Notes: a model not told the origin generated them from the sequence alone. A stretch of 64,000 nucleotides of DNA from Pseudogracilibacillus sp037071985 (GCF_037071985.1 NZ_JAXHDF010000010.1:1-64000); one strand, 5' to 3'; shown: positions 54,002 through 63,225, numbered from the stretch's first letter. Program-made: numbers and translations.

Positions 54002-55703
54002 TATTTCTTACCTCCTTATCATACGAAATAAAGCGTGCAACAAATTCTGTAGGATTAGGAATACATGCACGACGAGCAAGTTCAAATAAAGAAGTTTGCT
54101 TTAAATTAGCTGCTTCGACAATCTCTTTATCTGATAAAATATTGACTGACGTATCATCTGCCAGCAACTCACCGTCAAGAAGTACAAGACTTCGCGGGGT
54201 GTATTCAAGCATTAAGTGCATATCATGAGTAACCATGATGATTGTTTTTCCTTGGTTATTCAGCTCAACTAAGAATTCCATAATTTGTGTGTAATGGTAA
54301 AAATCTTGTCCTGCTGTCGGCTCATCCAAAATAATAATTTCAGGATTTAATACTAATATAGAAGCAATCGTTACCCGCTTTTTTTGCCCAAAACTAAGTG
54401 CGGAAATCGGCCAATTTCGGTATGGGTATAATCCGCAGATTTGTAACACAGCTTCGACGCGCTCCTTAATTTCTTTTTCCGGTACTCCACGCATCACAAG
54501 ACCAAGGGCAACTTCATCAAAAATCATATGTTTGGAAATCATATGGTTCGGGTTTTGCATCACCATGCCTATTTTTTCCGCCCGCTCTCGGATTGTATCG
54601 TATGTGATGTCTCTTTTATCGAATATTATTTTACCTTGATGCCCTTTTTCAAATCCGCAGATTAACTTCGAGAGTGTTGACTTTCCCGCACCATTTTTTC
54701 CAACAATACTAATCATTTCTCCTTGTTGAATGGTAAAAAATATATCTTTTAATGTAGGTTCTTTACCCTCGTAAGCAAATGTTATATTCTGTACCTCAAG
54801 AATAGGCGTTTTATTAGGTTGTTCTTTTTTAAAAGTTGAATCCTCATACCATTGGTGCAACGATGCTTTACAAGAATCTATATTTAATTTCTGTATATGT
54901 TCTAATTCCATAGATGGATTCAGTTCACAATTCGCATATTTCAACGCTGTTACATAGAGAGGTTCTCGAATATAACTTTCATTTAAAAGAGTAGAAGCAA
55001 GTAATTCATTCGGATTGGAATCACTTACGATTCTACCTCTATCCATTACGATAACACGATCCATATGTTGATCTAATACATCTTCTAATCGATGTTCAAT
55101 TATAACAATTGTACAATTTAAAGCTTTATGGAGGTCATCAATCAATTTAATAGCGTGCTGACCTGTTGCTGGATCTAAATTTGCAAGTGGTTCATCAAAA
55201 AGTAAAATATCTACCTTCTCGACAATGACCCCACCAAGTGCAACTCGCTGCCGTTGTCCTCCTGACAATTCATGGACAGAGGATGTTAGCTTATCTTCCA
55301 TCATTACTAGCTTTGAAACATCGATCACCTTACGATGCATGTCGTCCCTTGGAACTTCATCATTTTCAAGAGCAAAGGCAACATCTTCACCGACAGATAA
55401 GCCGATAAACTGACCATCAGGGTCTTGTAACACAGTCCCTACCATTTTAGACAAAGAAAAAATATTCAACTTACTAGTCTCCTGATTATTGATGGTTAAG
55501 CTCCCTGTTATATCTCCTTTAAAGGAAAATGGGATCAAACCATTTAAACAATGACCTAGTGTACTTTTTCCTGAACCAGATGGACCTGCTATTAATACCT
55601 TTTCTCCTTCATAAATGGACAAATCAATATTTCGAATGGTAGGTTCTTTTTGACTATCATATTTAAATGTAAAGTTATTAAATTGGATAACCGTTTTTTT
55701 CAT
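53973..55703 (-). CDS. ECF transporter fused double ATPase (MtsU-like)
   Basis: A 576-residue protein with two ATPase domains in one chain. The first has GPSGSGKST (near residue 41), LSGGQRQR and ILLFDEPLANLD; the second has GKNGAGKST (near 338), LSFGQKKR and IIILDEPTAGQD. Both Walker B Glu residues are present. It drives an ECF-type importer together with the neighbouring T and S components. The ATG is preceded by AAAGGAG. It lies between the S component gene (139 bases upstream) and the T component gene (overlapping). Confidence 0.9.
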   Translation of the reverse strand: MKKTVIQFNNFTFKYDSQKEPTIRNIDLSIYEGEKVLIAGPSGSGKSTLGHCLNGLIPFSFKGDITGSLTINNQETSKLNIFSLSKMVGTVLQDPDGQFIGLSVGEDVAFALENDEVPRDDMHRKVIDVSKLVMMEDKLTSSVHELSGGQRQRVALGGVIVEKVDILLFDEPLANLDPATGQHAIKLIDDLHKALNCTIVIIEHRLEDVLDQHMDRVIVMDRGRIVSDSNPNELLASTLLNESYIREPLYVTALKYANCELNPSMELEHIQKLNIDSCKASLHQWYEDSTFKKEQPNKTPILEVQNITFAYEGKEPTLKDIFFTIQQGEMISIVGKNGAGKSTLSKLICGFEKGHQGKIIFDKRDITYDTIRERAEKIGMVMQNPNHMISKHMIFDEVALGLVMRGVPEKEIKERVEAVLQICGLYPYRNWPISALSFGQKKRVTIASILVLNPEIIILDEPTAGQDFYHYTQIMEFLVELNNQGKTIIMVTHDMHLMLEYTPRSLVLLDGELLADDTSVNILSDKEIVEAANLKQTSLFELARRACIPNPTEFVARFISYDKEVRNIGYRDAGIH

Positions 55704-55842
55704 TTTCTTCTCCTTTACGAGGTAAAACAGAAAACGAGCCCCTCCAAAAGCTCATCGGAAAGGCTGTTCACTTAACTTTATTATACAATGAAAAGTAGAA
55801 ATAAGATTTAATAAAATGTATAATTTCTAATTCTTATATCAA

Positions 55843-56394
55843 TTACTCAACAGATAAGCTGTCACTTTTATTACGTGTTTTTGCATAAGATACAAGAAGG
55901 ATAGTTCCAATTACACCTACCGTGACAATATTTGAAAGGCCGGCTACAATCCCTTGAAGATATACTTTATTTGCTGGTTCAGCATAAATTAATACATCAA
56001 GAGTAGGGGCGATAACAAACCAACCAACCGCTTGAGCTAGGGCTTGAATAACATTAAACGTAACAATTTGTTTGCCTTCAAATATGCCTGACTGAATATT
56101 GATCCGATTAGCGAACAATCCAATAAACAGTCCTACAAAAGCAGATACGAGTACCCAGCTCCACCAAATCGATCCATAGAAAACAGCATCTTTTAATGCA
56201 TGCCCAATGAGCCCGATTAAAAATCCTGCTACCGGTCCAAACACTACAGCCATTAATGCAAGAAATGCATATGCTGTTTCAATCGATGTATTTGGTATTC
56301 CGGTCGGAATCGAGACAAACCTTCCTAATATAACAAATACGGCTGACCCAATCCCAATTGCAACAATCGTTTTAATTGATAATCCTTTTTCCAT
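55843..56394 (-). CDS. ECF transporter S component, UPF0397 (MtsT-like)
   Basis: A 183-residue substrate-binding membrane protein with five or six helices. VAIGIGSAVFVILGRFVSIP and the FGPVAGFLIGLIGHALKDA stretch are characteristic of UPF0397. This family was predicted by comparative genomics to be the S component of a methionine-related ECF transporter, MtsT, because its genes often carry methionine-responsive leaders. The Met-type T-box upstream of this operon agrees. The ligand itself, a methionine precursor or derivative, is an inference. Confidence 0.87.
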   Translation of the reverse strand: MEKGLSIKTIVAIGIGSAVFVILGRFVSIPTGIPNTSIETAYAFLALMAVVFGPVAGFLIGLIGHALKDAVFYGSIWWSWVLVSAFVGLFIGLFANRINIQSGIFEGKQIVTFNVIQALAQAVGWFVIAPTLDVLIYAEPANKVYLQGIVAGLSNIVTVGVIGTILLVSYAKTRNKSDSLSVE

Positions 56395-56508
56395 TATACA
56401 TTCTCCTTTATTTTTTATTATCTATCTGCTAAATTACTCGTTTCGATCTTTTGACTACTTCGCTTGCTTAATAGTAAATTCTTTTTAAATATTTCTTTCT
56501 AATTATTA

Positions 56509-57366
56509 TTAATTATATGCTCGGTTATTTGTTTTTCGAATCGTAATTTTCCAATTGATCCCTGTTCCAATATGATAGGCTTTTGCAAATGATCCTTGGT
56601 TAATTGCCACTCCCAGCTTATCAACAGAGTTAACATAGATTAGTGGTTCACCTAGACGACTGTCAGCAAATGATCTTCCAAACGTCATAGCATTTTTATA
56701 TACTTGACGATTGTTGTTTTCAATCGTTACCTCCAGTAAATCACCGTATTTCACATCGGATTGAATAAAAAGTTCTCGGCTTATATTCGTCCAAAGGTTT
56801 CCAAATCGGACATCGAGAATATCAATATTACCTGTTACAATTCCTTCCCCTGATTTTGGTTCTGGGTTGATTAATTTAAGGATGGAATCTACGGATAATT
56901 CCCGGCCTACTTCGTCAAATTTAATTACTCCAGCGGCTAATCTAGCACCTGTATAAGCGTAAATATCTCGGCCATGGAATGTGTAGGACTCTCCAGAATT
57001 CGGTAAGCGGTTCTTCGTTTCATCTATTTCTCTAACAGCAACGATACCGATATTTTCGGCAACATGTGTTAATGTTCCATTATCTGGAGTAACAATATAT
57101 TGATTATCTGTCGTTTTTGCCACAATACTTAACCGCTCTGTTCCAACTCCAGGATCTACAACCGAAACAAATACAGTCTCTTCTGGCCAATACGTTATCG
57201 TCTGATAAAGACGGTAAGAACCTTCCCAAATATTGTACTGTGGAATTTCGTGGGTTAAATCATATATTTTTAAATCTGGATCGACTGATAAAGCAACACC
57301 ATACATCGCACTTACTGCCCCATCACATAATCCAAAGTCTGTCTGTAATACTAAATGTCTACTCAT
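56509..57366 (-). CDS. SAM hydrolase / DUF62 (SAM hydroxide adenosyltransferase) family
   Basis: A 285-residue relative of the SAM-dependent fluorinase. LQTDFGLCDGAVSAM at the N-terminus, VSVVDPGVG (near residue 65), TPDNGTL (near 90) and YTFHGRDIYAYTGA (near 125) mark the DUF62 group, which cleaves S-adenosylmethionine with water into adenosine and methionine. No halide-binding insertion is evident. The ATG at 57366 follows GGAGG by eight bases. It is the first gene after a methionine T-box, so its product is probably made when charged methionyl-tRNA runs low. Confidence 0.88.
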   Translation of the reverse strand: MSRHLVLQTDFGLCDGAVSAMYGVALSVDPDLKIYDLTHEIPQYNIWEGSYRLYQTITYWPEETVFVSVVDPGVGTERLSIVAKTTDNQYIVTPDNGTLTHVAENIGIVAVREIDETKNRLPNSGESYTFHGRDIYAYTGARLAAGVIKFDEVGRELSVDSILKLINPEPKSGEGIVTGNIDILDVRFGNLWTNISRELFIQSDVKYGDLLEVTIENNNRQVYKNAMTFGRSFADSRLGEPLIYVNSVDKLGVAINQGSFAKAYHIGTGINWKITIRKTNNRAYN

Positions 57367-57390
57367 TTCTTCTACCTCCAAAAATTTTTT

Positions 57391-57442
57391 AGTAAAAATA
57401 AAAAACCACGTCCATATCGTTAATTATCGATAAGGACGTGGT
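57391..57442 (-). terminator. T-box terminator hairpin
   Basis: ACCACGTCC (57405-57413) pairs with GGACGTGGT (57434-57442), ending in a long T run on the minus strand. It competes with the antiterminator formed by the T-box. Confidence 0.85.
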
Positions 57443-57728
57443 TGAATATACGTGTTACCACCTTACTTTACTATTTGCTCACACAAATAGCCTCATTAAG
57501 TACGCAAATGTTTATAGAAAACACTTTTAATACCCTTGCTTTGATAACGGATGCTAATTCCCGTCGGAACCTACTTATACTTTACAGTATGTTCAGCACG
57601 AAACTCTGAGGCCATTTTTCAGATTTCTCATTTTTGCTTCTTTTCAGCTACCGAAGCTCTCTGTTGAAAAATTACAAAATCTTACTTTTTCTCATCTACG
57701 TTTTTATTTTTATATGCATTTTTAATAT
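57391..57728 (-). promoter_or_regulatory. T-box leader with a methionine specifier
   Basis: An approximately 340-base leader. On the minus strand, in order: GATGAG and AGTAA near the base of stem I, the AGAGAG turn with GCTTCGGTAGCTGAAAAG, an ATG specifier (57613-57615) followed by GCC and GAG as in known leaders, several hairpins, the T-box AAGGTGGTAACACG (57451-57464), and a terminator with stem ACCACGTCC/GGACGTGGT plus a T run. Uncharged initiator or elongator Met-tRNA would pair with the specifier and favour the antiterminator. The specifier assignment rests on position and could be wrong by a few bases. Confidence 0.87.
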
Positions 57729-57734
57729 AAATTG

Positions 57735-57763
57735 ATTATATGGCCCGGATAAAAATATGTCAA
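57735..57763 (-). promoter_or_regulatory. Sigma-A promoter of the T-box operon
   Basis: TTGACA (57758-57763) and TATAAT (57735-57740) on the minus strand, 17 bases apart. Both are perfect consensus hexamers. Confidence 0.88.
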
Positions 57764-57867
57764 GCATTATTTTTAAAGTTTTTATCTCCTATTAAACATT
57801 CTATGTTAAGCTAGAAGGGGCCTGCTCTAAAGCAACTAATAAATATTTTTAAGAAAGGTGTGATGAT

Positions 57868-58815
57868 TTGAGACCGATTTTAATTGGAATATTAGCCGCA
57901 CTTTTTTTCTCTGTGACCTTTATTTTAAATCGGGCAATGGAATTAGAAGGTGGTAGTTGGGTTTGGAGTTCTTCTCTTCGCTTTTTCTTTATGCTACCAA
58001 TTTTATTTCTGCTCGTTGGATATAAACGTAATGTAAAACCAGTCCTACTTCATATAAAAAAATATCCGCTTTCTTGGATCATCTGGAGTACTGTCGGATT
58101 TGGATTATTCTATGCACCACTTACTTTCGGAACAATTTACGCTCCCGGCTGGCTCGTTGCTGCTACATTTCAACTAAGTATTGTCGCTGGCTCGTTGCTC
58201 GTTCCTTTTATTAATAAAACAAATCGTTCTATTCCAATTCAAAGTATTATCGTATCGTTAATTATCATTATTGGAGTTGTTCTCATGCAACTTGAACATG
58301 CTAGCAAAGTATCTTCTCTAGCACTCATACTAACGATCATTCCACTTATTATTTCAGCAATCTCCTACCCGCTAGGCAATCGAAAAATGATGCAGATTGT
58401 GAACGGAGAATTAAACACCATTCAACGTACATTAGGGATGACGATTGCTTCCATGCCTTTTTGGATTATTTTAGGTATTTATGGTTCGTTTACATATGGA
58501 TCACCTACTCAAAGTCAGGTAGTCCAAACATTTATTGTTGCCATTGCATCGGGCATTATTGCAACGATATTATTTTTCTACGCAACAGAACTTGTTCAAC
58601 ATGATAATCATAAACTTGCAGGAGTAGAAGCAACAACAGCGGGAGAAGTCATCTTCGCTTTAGTTGGTGAAATTATATTTCTAGGAGCAGTTTTCCCTAA
58701 TTTTATCTCCATTATGGGAATTATCCTCGTTATTTCCGGTATTATTTTGCATAGCGTCATCTCAACTTTAATCGATCGTAAACGGCTAACAGGGATGGAC
58801 AAACAAGTTTCTTAG
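57868..58815 (+). CDS. Drug/metabolite transporter family exporter (EmrE-type, PF13536)
   Basis: A 315-residue protein with ten membrane helices. The opening GILAALFFSVTFILNRAMEL and the GLFYAPLTFGTIYAPGWLVA segment fit the multidrug-resistance branch of the DMT superfamily. The C-terminal AGVEATTAGEVIFALVGEII mirrors the first repeat. The TTG start follows AAAGGTG by seven bases. It is divergent from the T-box operon and monocistronic. The cargo is not predictable. Confidence 0.82.
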   Translation: MRPILIGILAALFFSVTFILNRAMELEGGSWVWSSSLRFFFMLPILFLLVGYKRNVKPVLLHIKKYPLSWIIWSTVGFGLFYAPLTFGTIYAPGWLVAATFQLSIVAGSLLVPFINKTNRSIPIQSIIVSLIIIIGVVLMQLEHASKVSSLALILTIIPLIISAISYPLGNRKMMQIVNGELNTIQRTLGMTIASMPFWIILGIYGSFTYGSPTQSQVVQTFIVAIASGIIATILFFYATELVQHDNHKLAGVEATTAGEVIFALVGEIIFLGAVFPNFISIMGIILVISGIILHSVISTLIDRKRLTGMDKQVS

Positions 58816-58911
58816 TTAATGTTTTTAAAATATGCTTTGCTAAAGAAAGCTCTCCAATTTTGGAGTTCGCTCGTCCTTTTTAGAGGCTTCTCTTTTTTGT
58901 GCTTGGAATTA

Positions 58912-58954
58912 AAAATAAGCAGTGATTACCGCTATCGCAACCGCTGCTTATTTT
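58912..58954 (-). terminator. Terminator of the LmrB-like exporter gene
   Basis: AAAATAAGCAG (58912-58922) and CTGCTTATTTT (58944-58954) form an 11-base stem; on the minus strand TTTTTAA follows. It lies between convergent genes and may serve both. Confidence 0.75.
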
Positions 58955-59000
58955 ATTTAGATTTTTTCGAGAAATAACATTTTAATTTCAAAATTATTTT

Positions 59001-60428
59001 TTACATTTCAGCAGCTGAATTTTCTTCCATTACTCGTTTATTATCTTTCACATAAAAAGATAATATCAAACCGATAATCGTAATGACTGTCGCAACGATA
59101 AATACTATATTCACTCCATGAATAAGCCCTTGCACGCCTGCTTCGGATGGGTCTTTAGCCGTAAGGGACATGACGGTTACAAGAGTTGCCGTTCCAATTG
59201 AAGCAGCTACTTGTCGCATCGTATTTGTCATTGCAGTCCCATGAGGAATAAGCCTTGTCGGCAGTACATTTAACCCTGCGGTCGTAGAAGGCATCATTAC
59301 CATTGAAATTCCAATCATGCGAACCGCAAACACAACTGTTAAAAAGAATAATGACGTATTTTCTGTTAAATTTGTAAAAAACAACGTCGTAATAGACATG
59401 ATCGATAACCCGATAATTAATAGCCACCTCGCACCGATAGCATCAAAAACTTTTCCGATAAATGGGGATAATATTCCCATAATCAAGGCGCCAGGTAAGA
59501 TCATTAATCCCGATTCAAAAGCGGTAAACCCTGCCATCAACTGCATATAAATTGGTAAAATAGTTTCAGCAGCAATTAACATCGTAAAACCAATCATCCC
59601 GATTATTGTCGTTAATGTATATATCTTATATGTAAAAACACGGAACTCTAATACCGGTTGCTTTAATTTTAGTTGTCTAAGGATAAAAATAGTGATTGTA
59701 ATCGCGCCAACGATTAACGAGATCATCACCCCTGTATCTGACCATCCATAATTACCAACACTACTAAATCCATATAATAATCCGCCAAAACCGAGCGTAG
59801 ATAAGATGATAGATAGAAAATCAACTTTAGGGAATGTCCGAGTAATAATATTTTTCATAAAAAATATTCCAATTACTAAATCGATAATAGCTAAGGGAAG
59901 AATAATATAAAATAGCGATCTCCAAGGAAAGATTTCAATTAACCAACCGGATAAAGATGGACCAATTGCAGGAGCAAAAGATATGACCAAGCCAGATATG
60001 CCCATTGCAAAACCACGTTTTTCGACAGCAAAAATCAACATAAATATTGTCATCATAAGCGGCATAACAATCCCTGCACCAGCAGCTTGTATAATTCTCC
60101 CTACCATTAACATAGGGAAGTTTGCAGATAACGCACATACGACAGTTCCAGCTATAAATACGGACATGGAAACGATAAACAATCTCCTTGTTGTAAAGGT
60201 TTCCATTAAAAATGCCGTAATAGGAATCATGATCCCATTGACGAGCATAAAAATAGTTGTCACCCACTGTCCAGAGTTTTCCGTTAATTTAAATTCCTCC
60301 ATAATGTGAGGTGTAGCGGTTATTAATAATGTCTGATTTAAAATTGCTAAAAAAGAACCGCCCAATAAAATTGCAACAATCGTTAAACGATTATATTTCT
60401 CAGTGCTTTGAGTTGTAAATTTAGTCAC
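59001..60428 (-). CDS. DHA2-type MFS exporter (LmrB/EmrB-like)
   Basis: A 475-residue transporter with 14 membrane segments. LGGSFLAILNQTLLITATPHI in helix 1 and QAAGAGIVMPLMMTI in helix 4, followed by SFAPAIGPSLSGWLI (motif C) in helix 5, define the DHA2 drug:H+ antiporters. B. subtilis LmrB, which confers lincomycin resistance, has the same length. The GTG at 60428 has GGGGG eight bases upstream, while the TTG at 60443 overlaps that site. No TetR-type regulator gene is adjacent. Confidence 0.85.
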   Translation of the reverse strand: MTKFTTQSTEKYNRLTIVAILLGGSFLAILNQTLLITATPHIMEEFKLTENSGQWVTTIFMLVNGIMIPITAFLMETFTTRRLFIVSMSVFIAGTVVCALSANFPMLMVGRIIQAAGAGIVMPLMMTIFMLIFAVEKRGFAMGISGLVISFAPAIGPSLSGWLIEIFPWRSLFYIILPLAIIDLVIGIFFMKNIITRTFPKVDFLSIILSTLGFGGLLYGFSSVGNYGWSDTGVMISLIVGAITITIFILRQLKLKQPVLEFRVFTYKIYTLTTIIGMIGFTMLIAAETILPIYMQLMAGFTAFESGLMILPGALIMGILSPFIGKVFDAIGARWLLIIGLSIMSITTLFFTNLTENTSLFFLTVVFAVRMIGISMVMMPSTTAGLNVLPTRLIPHGTAMTNTMRQVAASIGTATLVTVMSLTAKDPSEAGVQGLIHGVNIVFIVATVITIIGLILSFYVKDNKRVMEENSAAEM

Positions 60429-60544
60429 ATAAAGTACCCCCAAGTCTTAGAAAAGCTTATCGTCTATTATAGCTCTATTCGACAGATGTTTTATCTTATC
60501 TGCTCATAACTCGAGAACTTTCACAATAACAGTGTTAAAAACAT

Positions 60545-60574
60545 AAAATCCGCTCTTTGTTTGAAAGAGCGGAT
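60545..60574 (-). terminator. Terminator downstream of the 6S RNA candidate
   Basis: ATCCGCTCTT (60548-60557) pairs with AAGAGCGGAT (60565-60574) and is followed on the minus strand by TTTTATGTTTTT. Confidence 0.75.
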
Positions 60575-60589
60575 AACTTCTATAACGAA

Positions 60590-60772
60590 TAAAACAGCCA
60601 CAGATGCCGTAATCAATTAAAAAGTTTTAACCACCACTTAACTAAGTGGGTGTTCGCAAAGGACTTCCTGTCTTCCTCTCAAAGGAAGGCATGACATTCG
60701 GCCCTCGATATTAAAACTCCCTAATTCTTGTTTAGAGGTTAAACTTAAGTAAATTACGGACATCGCAGCTTT
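60590..60772 (-). ncRNA. 6S RNA candidate
   Basis: A promoter and a terminator bracket a gene-free transcript of about 180 bases. Its two ends pair: GATGTCCGTAAT near the 5' end with ATTACGGCATC near the 3' end, and AAGTTTAACC with GGTTAAAACTT further in. The middle holds a long imperfect apical rod (GCCTTCC/GGAAG) and a CCACTTA/TAAGTGG hairpin on the 3' side of an open region. A rod with a central bubble and a 3' bubble hairpin is the form of 6S RNA, which binds RNA polymerase. The call rests on structure only. Confidence 0.6.
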
Positions 60773-60778
60773 AGTTAT

Positions 60779-60807
60779 ATAATAACCCTAAATCTTTAAA
60801 AATTCAA
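60779..60807 (-). promoter_or_regulatory. Promoter of the 6S RNA candidate
   Basis: TTGAAT (60802-60807) and TATTAT (60779-60784) on the minus strand with 17-base spacing. Confidence 0.65.
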
Positions 60808-60951
60808 TGGAAAGAATCTATATTTACCACTATTTTACTATTCAGTTTTATCAATTAATTGTTTGTTCATATATATATTCCCTTTAAAAATAAGACTAAA
60901 CATGAGGACTTTCTTCTAATCATGTATACTATGTAAGAGGAGTGGATCACA

Positions 60952-62136
60952 TTGAAAACTGTTATTTTTGGGAAGCATGAACAAGACACAATAAGACAGT
61001 TTAATCATTGTTTAGAAACTGGTAATGTCGTTGGTGGCGTTATGTGTGCAGATGGTCATTATGGGTACTCACAACCTGTTGGCGGTGTGGTTGTATACGA
61101 TGGGCAGATTTCTCCATCTGGTGTCGGATATGATATTGCCTGTGGAAATAAAGCAGTGAAAACGAACTTACAATACAACGATATAAAAGATACGATTTCA
61201 TCTATTATGGATGAAGTGCAGAAAAAAGTTCCTTTTGGCTTTGGAAGAAAAAATCCAGTCCCGGTTGATCATGAAATTTTTGACGACGAAAATTGGAATG
61301 TGTTTAAAGAAATTGGACAACATGAACATGATCAATTAAAAGCAACTGCACGAGCACAGCTTGGAACAGCCGGATCTGGAAACCATTATGTCGATATTCT
61401 AATCGATCAAAACACAGAAGAAGTTTGGATTGGCAATCACTTTGGTAGCCGTGGTTTAGGTCATCGAACTGCAACAGGTTTCCTCAATTTAGCTAAAGGT
61501 CTTGCTTTTTCTGACCGCGCTCCAGGGGAATCAATGGAAGTAGCGCCTACCTTATTTCAAATGGATAGTGAATTAGGAGAAATGTATTACCGAGCTATGA
61601 CGCTAGCCGGTCGTTATGCATATGCGGGAAGAGATTATGTCATTCAACAAGTTCTCGATATATTAGGTGCAGAATCCACATTTGAAGTACATAATCACCA
61701 TAATTATGCGTGGAAAGAAACCCATTTCGGCAAAGAATATATAGTTGTTCGAAAAGGTGCAACCCCTGCAGCACCGGGACAACTTGGCTTTGTAGGCGGA
61801 AGCATGGGCGATATTTCTGTCATTTTACAAGGTGTAGAGTCAGAGAAAAGTAAAGAGGCTTTTTATAGTACCGTTCACGGAGCGGGTAGAATTATGAGTC
61901 GAACTCAAGCAGCTGGAAAGATGAATTGGAAGACACGTAAAAGACGTGGTGGAGCTATTACAGAAGAACAAATGAAAAAAGCAGTAAAACGTTATGGAGT
62001 TGAACTACGAGGTGCTGGCACTGATGAAAGTCCATTTGTCTATAGAAAATTGCAAGAAGTATTAGATGCGCATGAAGGAACGATAGAAATTCTCCATACA
62101 CTAAAACCTATTGGTGTTGTAATGGCTAGTGATTAA
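60952..62136 (+). CDS. rtcB: RtcB-family RNA ligase
   Basis: A 394-residue GTP- and Mn-dependent ligase that joins 2',3'-cyclic phosphate or 3'-phosphate RNA ends to 5'-OH ends. Metal ligands are visible in GYDIACG (Asp and Cys, near residue 63), GTAGSGNHYVDI (near 143), WIGNHFGSRGLGH (near 165) and EVHNHHNYAW (near 247). The guanylated His is in STVHGAGRIMSR (near 310). It is somewhat shorter than E. coli RtcB. The TTG start follows AAGAGGAG. No archease or RtcA gene is adjacent, so its cellular task is uncertain. Confidence 0.9.
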   Translation: MKTVIFGKHEQDTIRQFNHCLETGNVVGGVMCADGHYGYSQPVGGVVVYDGQISPSGVGYDIACGNKAVKTNLQYNDIKDTISSIMDEVQKKVPFGFGRKNPVPVDHEIFDDENWNVFKEIGQHEHDQLKATARAQLGTAGSGNHYVDILIDQNTEEVWIGNHFGSRGLGHRTATGFLNLAKGLAFSDRAPGESMEVAPTLFQMDSELGEMYYRAMTLAGRYAYAGRDYVIQQVLDILGAESTFEVHNHHNYAWKETHFGKEYIVVRKGATPAAPGQLGFVGGSMGDISVILQGVESEKSKEAFYSTVHGAGRIMSRTQAAGKMNWKTRKRRGGAITEEQMKKAVKRYGVELRGAGTDESPFVYRKLQEVLDAHEGTIEILHTLKPIGVVMASD

Positions 62137-62301
62137 ATCTACTGCTAAAATTTAACATCAAGTAAAACCTTTGCTCATATTTAAACTATTATCCCATTTA
62201 TTTATAAGGGCCTTAAAATAGGAATCATTTTAAGTTATTAAAAAAGAAGTTTCATGTATAATCATACATGGAAAAAATTTTTAGTAGGAGTCGTAGAAGA
62301 T

Positions 62302-63189
62302 ATGTCAATTTTCACACAATATAATCGACAAAAAGAAAATATTGGACGATTATTAGTTAAATGTCCAGATAAACCGGGAATTGTTGCGGCTTTATCAAAA
62401 TTTTTATATGATCATGGCGCAGACATAATGGAATCTAGTCAATATTCAAGTGATGATGAAAGCAGAATGTTCTATATACGTTTTGAATATTACTGTGAAA
62501 ATCTCTTACAAATACGTAGTCAAATGGAAGCTGCCTTTAAAACATTAGCAAATGAGTTCGAAATGGATTTTAATTTTACGTACAATAAAAACAGGAAACG
62601 AAGTGCAATCTTTGTTTCAAAAGAGATCCATTGCTTACTTGAGCTGTTATGGGAATGGCAAAGTGGAGATTTAGATACAGATATCCCCCTTGTTATTAGT
62701 AATCATGAAACAGCAAGAGAGATTGTCGAACCACTTGGTATACCATTCTATTATATTCCTGCCAACAAAGATATAAGGGAAGAAGTAGAAGCAAAACAAA
62801 TTGAACTTATGAAAGAACACGATATAGATGTACTCATTTTGGCACGTTATATGCAAATCTTAACACCTAATTTCGTCCAGAATTTCCCAAATCAAATTAT
62901 AAATATTCATCACTCTTTCCTACCTGCATTTATTGGTGCACGTCCTTACGAAAGAGCATACGAACGGGGAGTTAAATTAATTGGGGCTACTTCACATTAT
63001 GTGACAAATGACTTAGATGAAGGGCCAATTATTGAGCAAGATATAGAACGTGTCGATCATCGCGATAATATTGCAACACTTAAAAAGATTGGTCAGCAAG
63101 TAGAACGACGAGTTCTAGCCCGAGCTGTAAAATGGCATCTACAAGACCGAATAATTGTTAAAGATAATAAAACAATCGTTTTCCATTAA
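62302..63189 (+). CDS. purU: Formyltetrahydrofolate deformylase
   Basis: A 295-residue enzyme hydrolysing 10-formyl-tetrahydrofolate to formate and tetrahydrofolate. An N-terminal ACT domain (residues about 12-90, LLVKCPDKPGIVAALSKFLY) is followed by the formyltransferase fold. The catalytic Asn and His lie in INIHHSFLPAF (near 215) and the Asp in the DEGPIIEQD stretch. The ATG at 62302 has AGTAGGAG upstream at a long spacing; an alternative ATG at 62254 would add 16 residues not typical of the family. Confidence 0.93.
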   Translation: MSIFTQYNRQKENIGRLLVKCPDKPGIVAALSKFLYDHGADIMESSQYSSDDESRMFYIRFEYYCENLLQIRSQMEAAFKTLANEFEMDFNFTYNKNRKRSAIFVSKEIHCLLELLWEWQSGDLDTDIPLVISNHETAREIVEPLGIPFYYIPANKDIREEVEAKQIELMKEHDIDVLILARYMQILTPNFVQNFPNQIINIHHSFLPAFIGARPYERAYERGVKLIGATSHYVTNDLDEGPIIEQDIERVDHRDNIATLKKIGQQVERRVLARAVKWHLQDRIIVKDNKTIVFH

Positions 63190-63193
63190 GTCA

Positions 63194-63225
63194 AAACACT
63201 TCTTGCTATTCGGCGAGAAGTGTTT
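63194..63225. terminator. Bidirectional terminator between purU and the lipoprotein gene
   Basis: A 13-base stem (63194-63206 with 63213-63225) with one internal mismatch. T-rich sequence follows on the plus strand. Confidence 0.75.

Noticed and set aside
55735..55775. A weak GAGC/GCTC hairpin between the ECF S-component and ATPase genes as an internal terminator
   Set aside because: The stem is only four or five pairs with a long loop. It may cause partial attenuation, but I cannot support a terminator.
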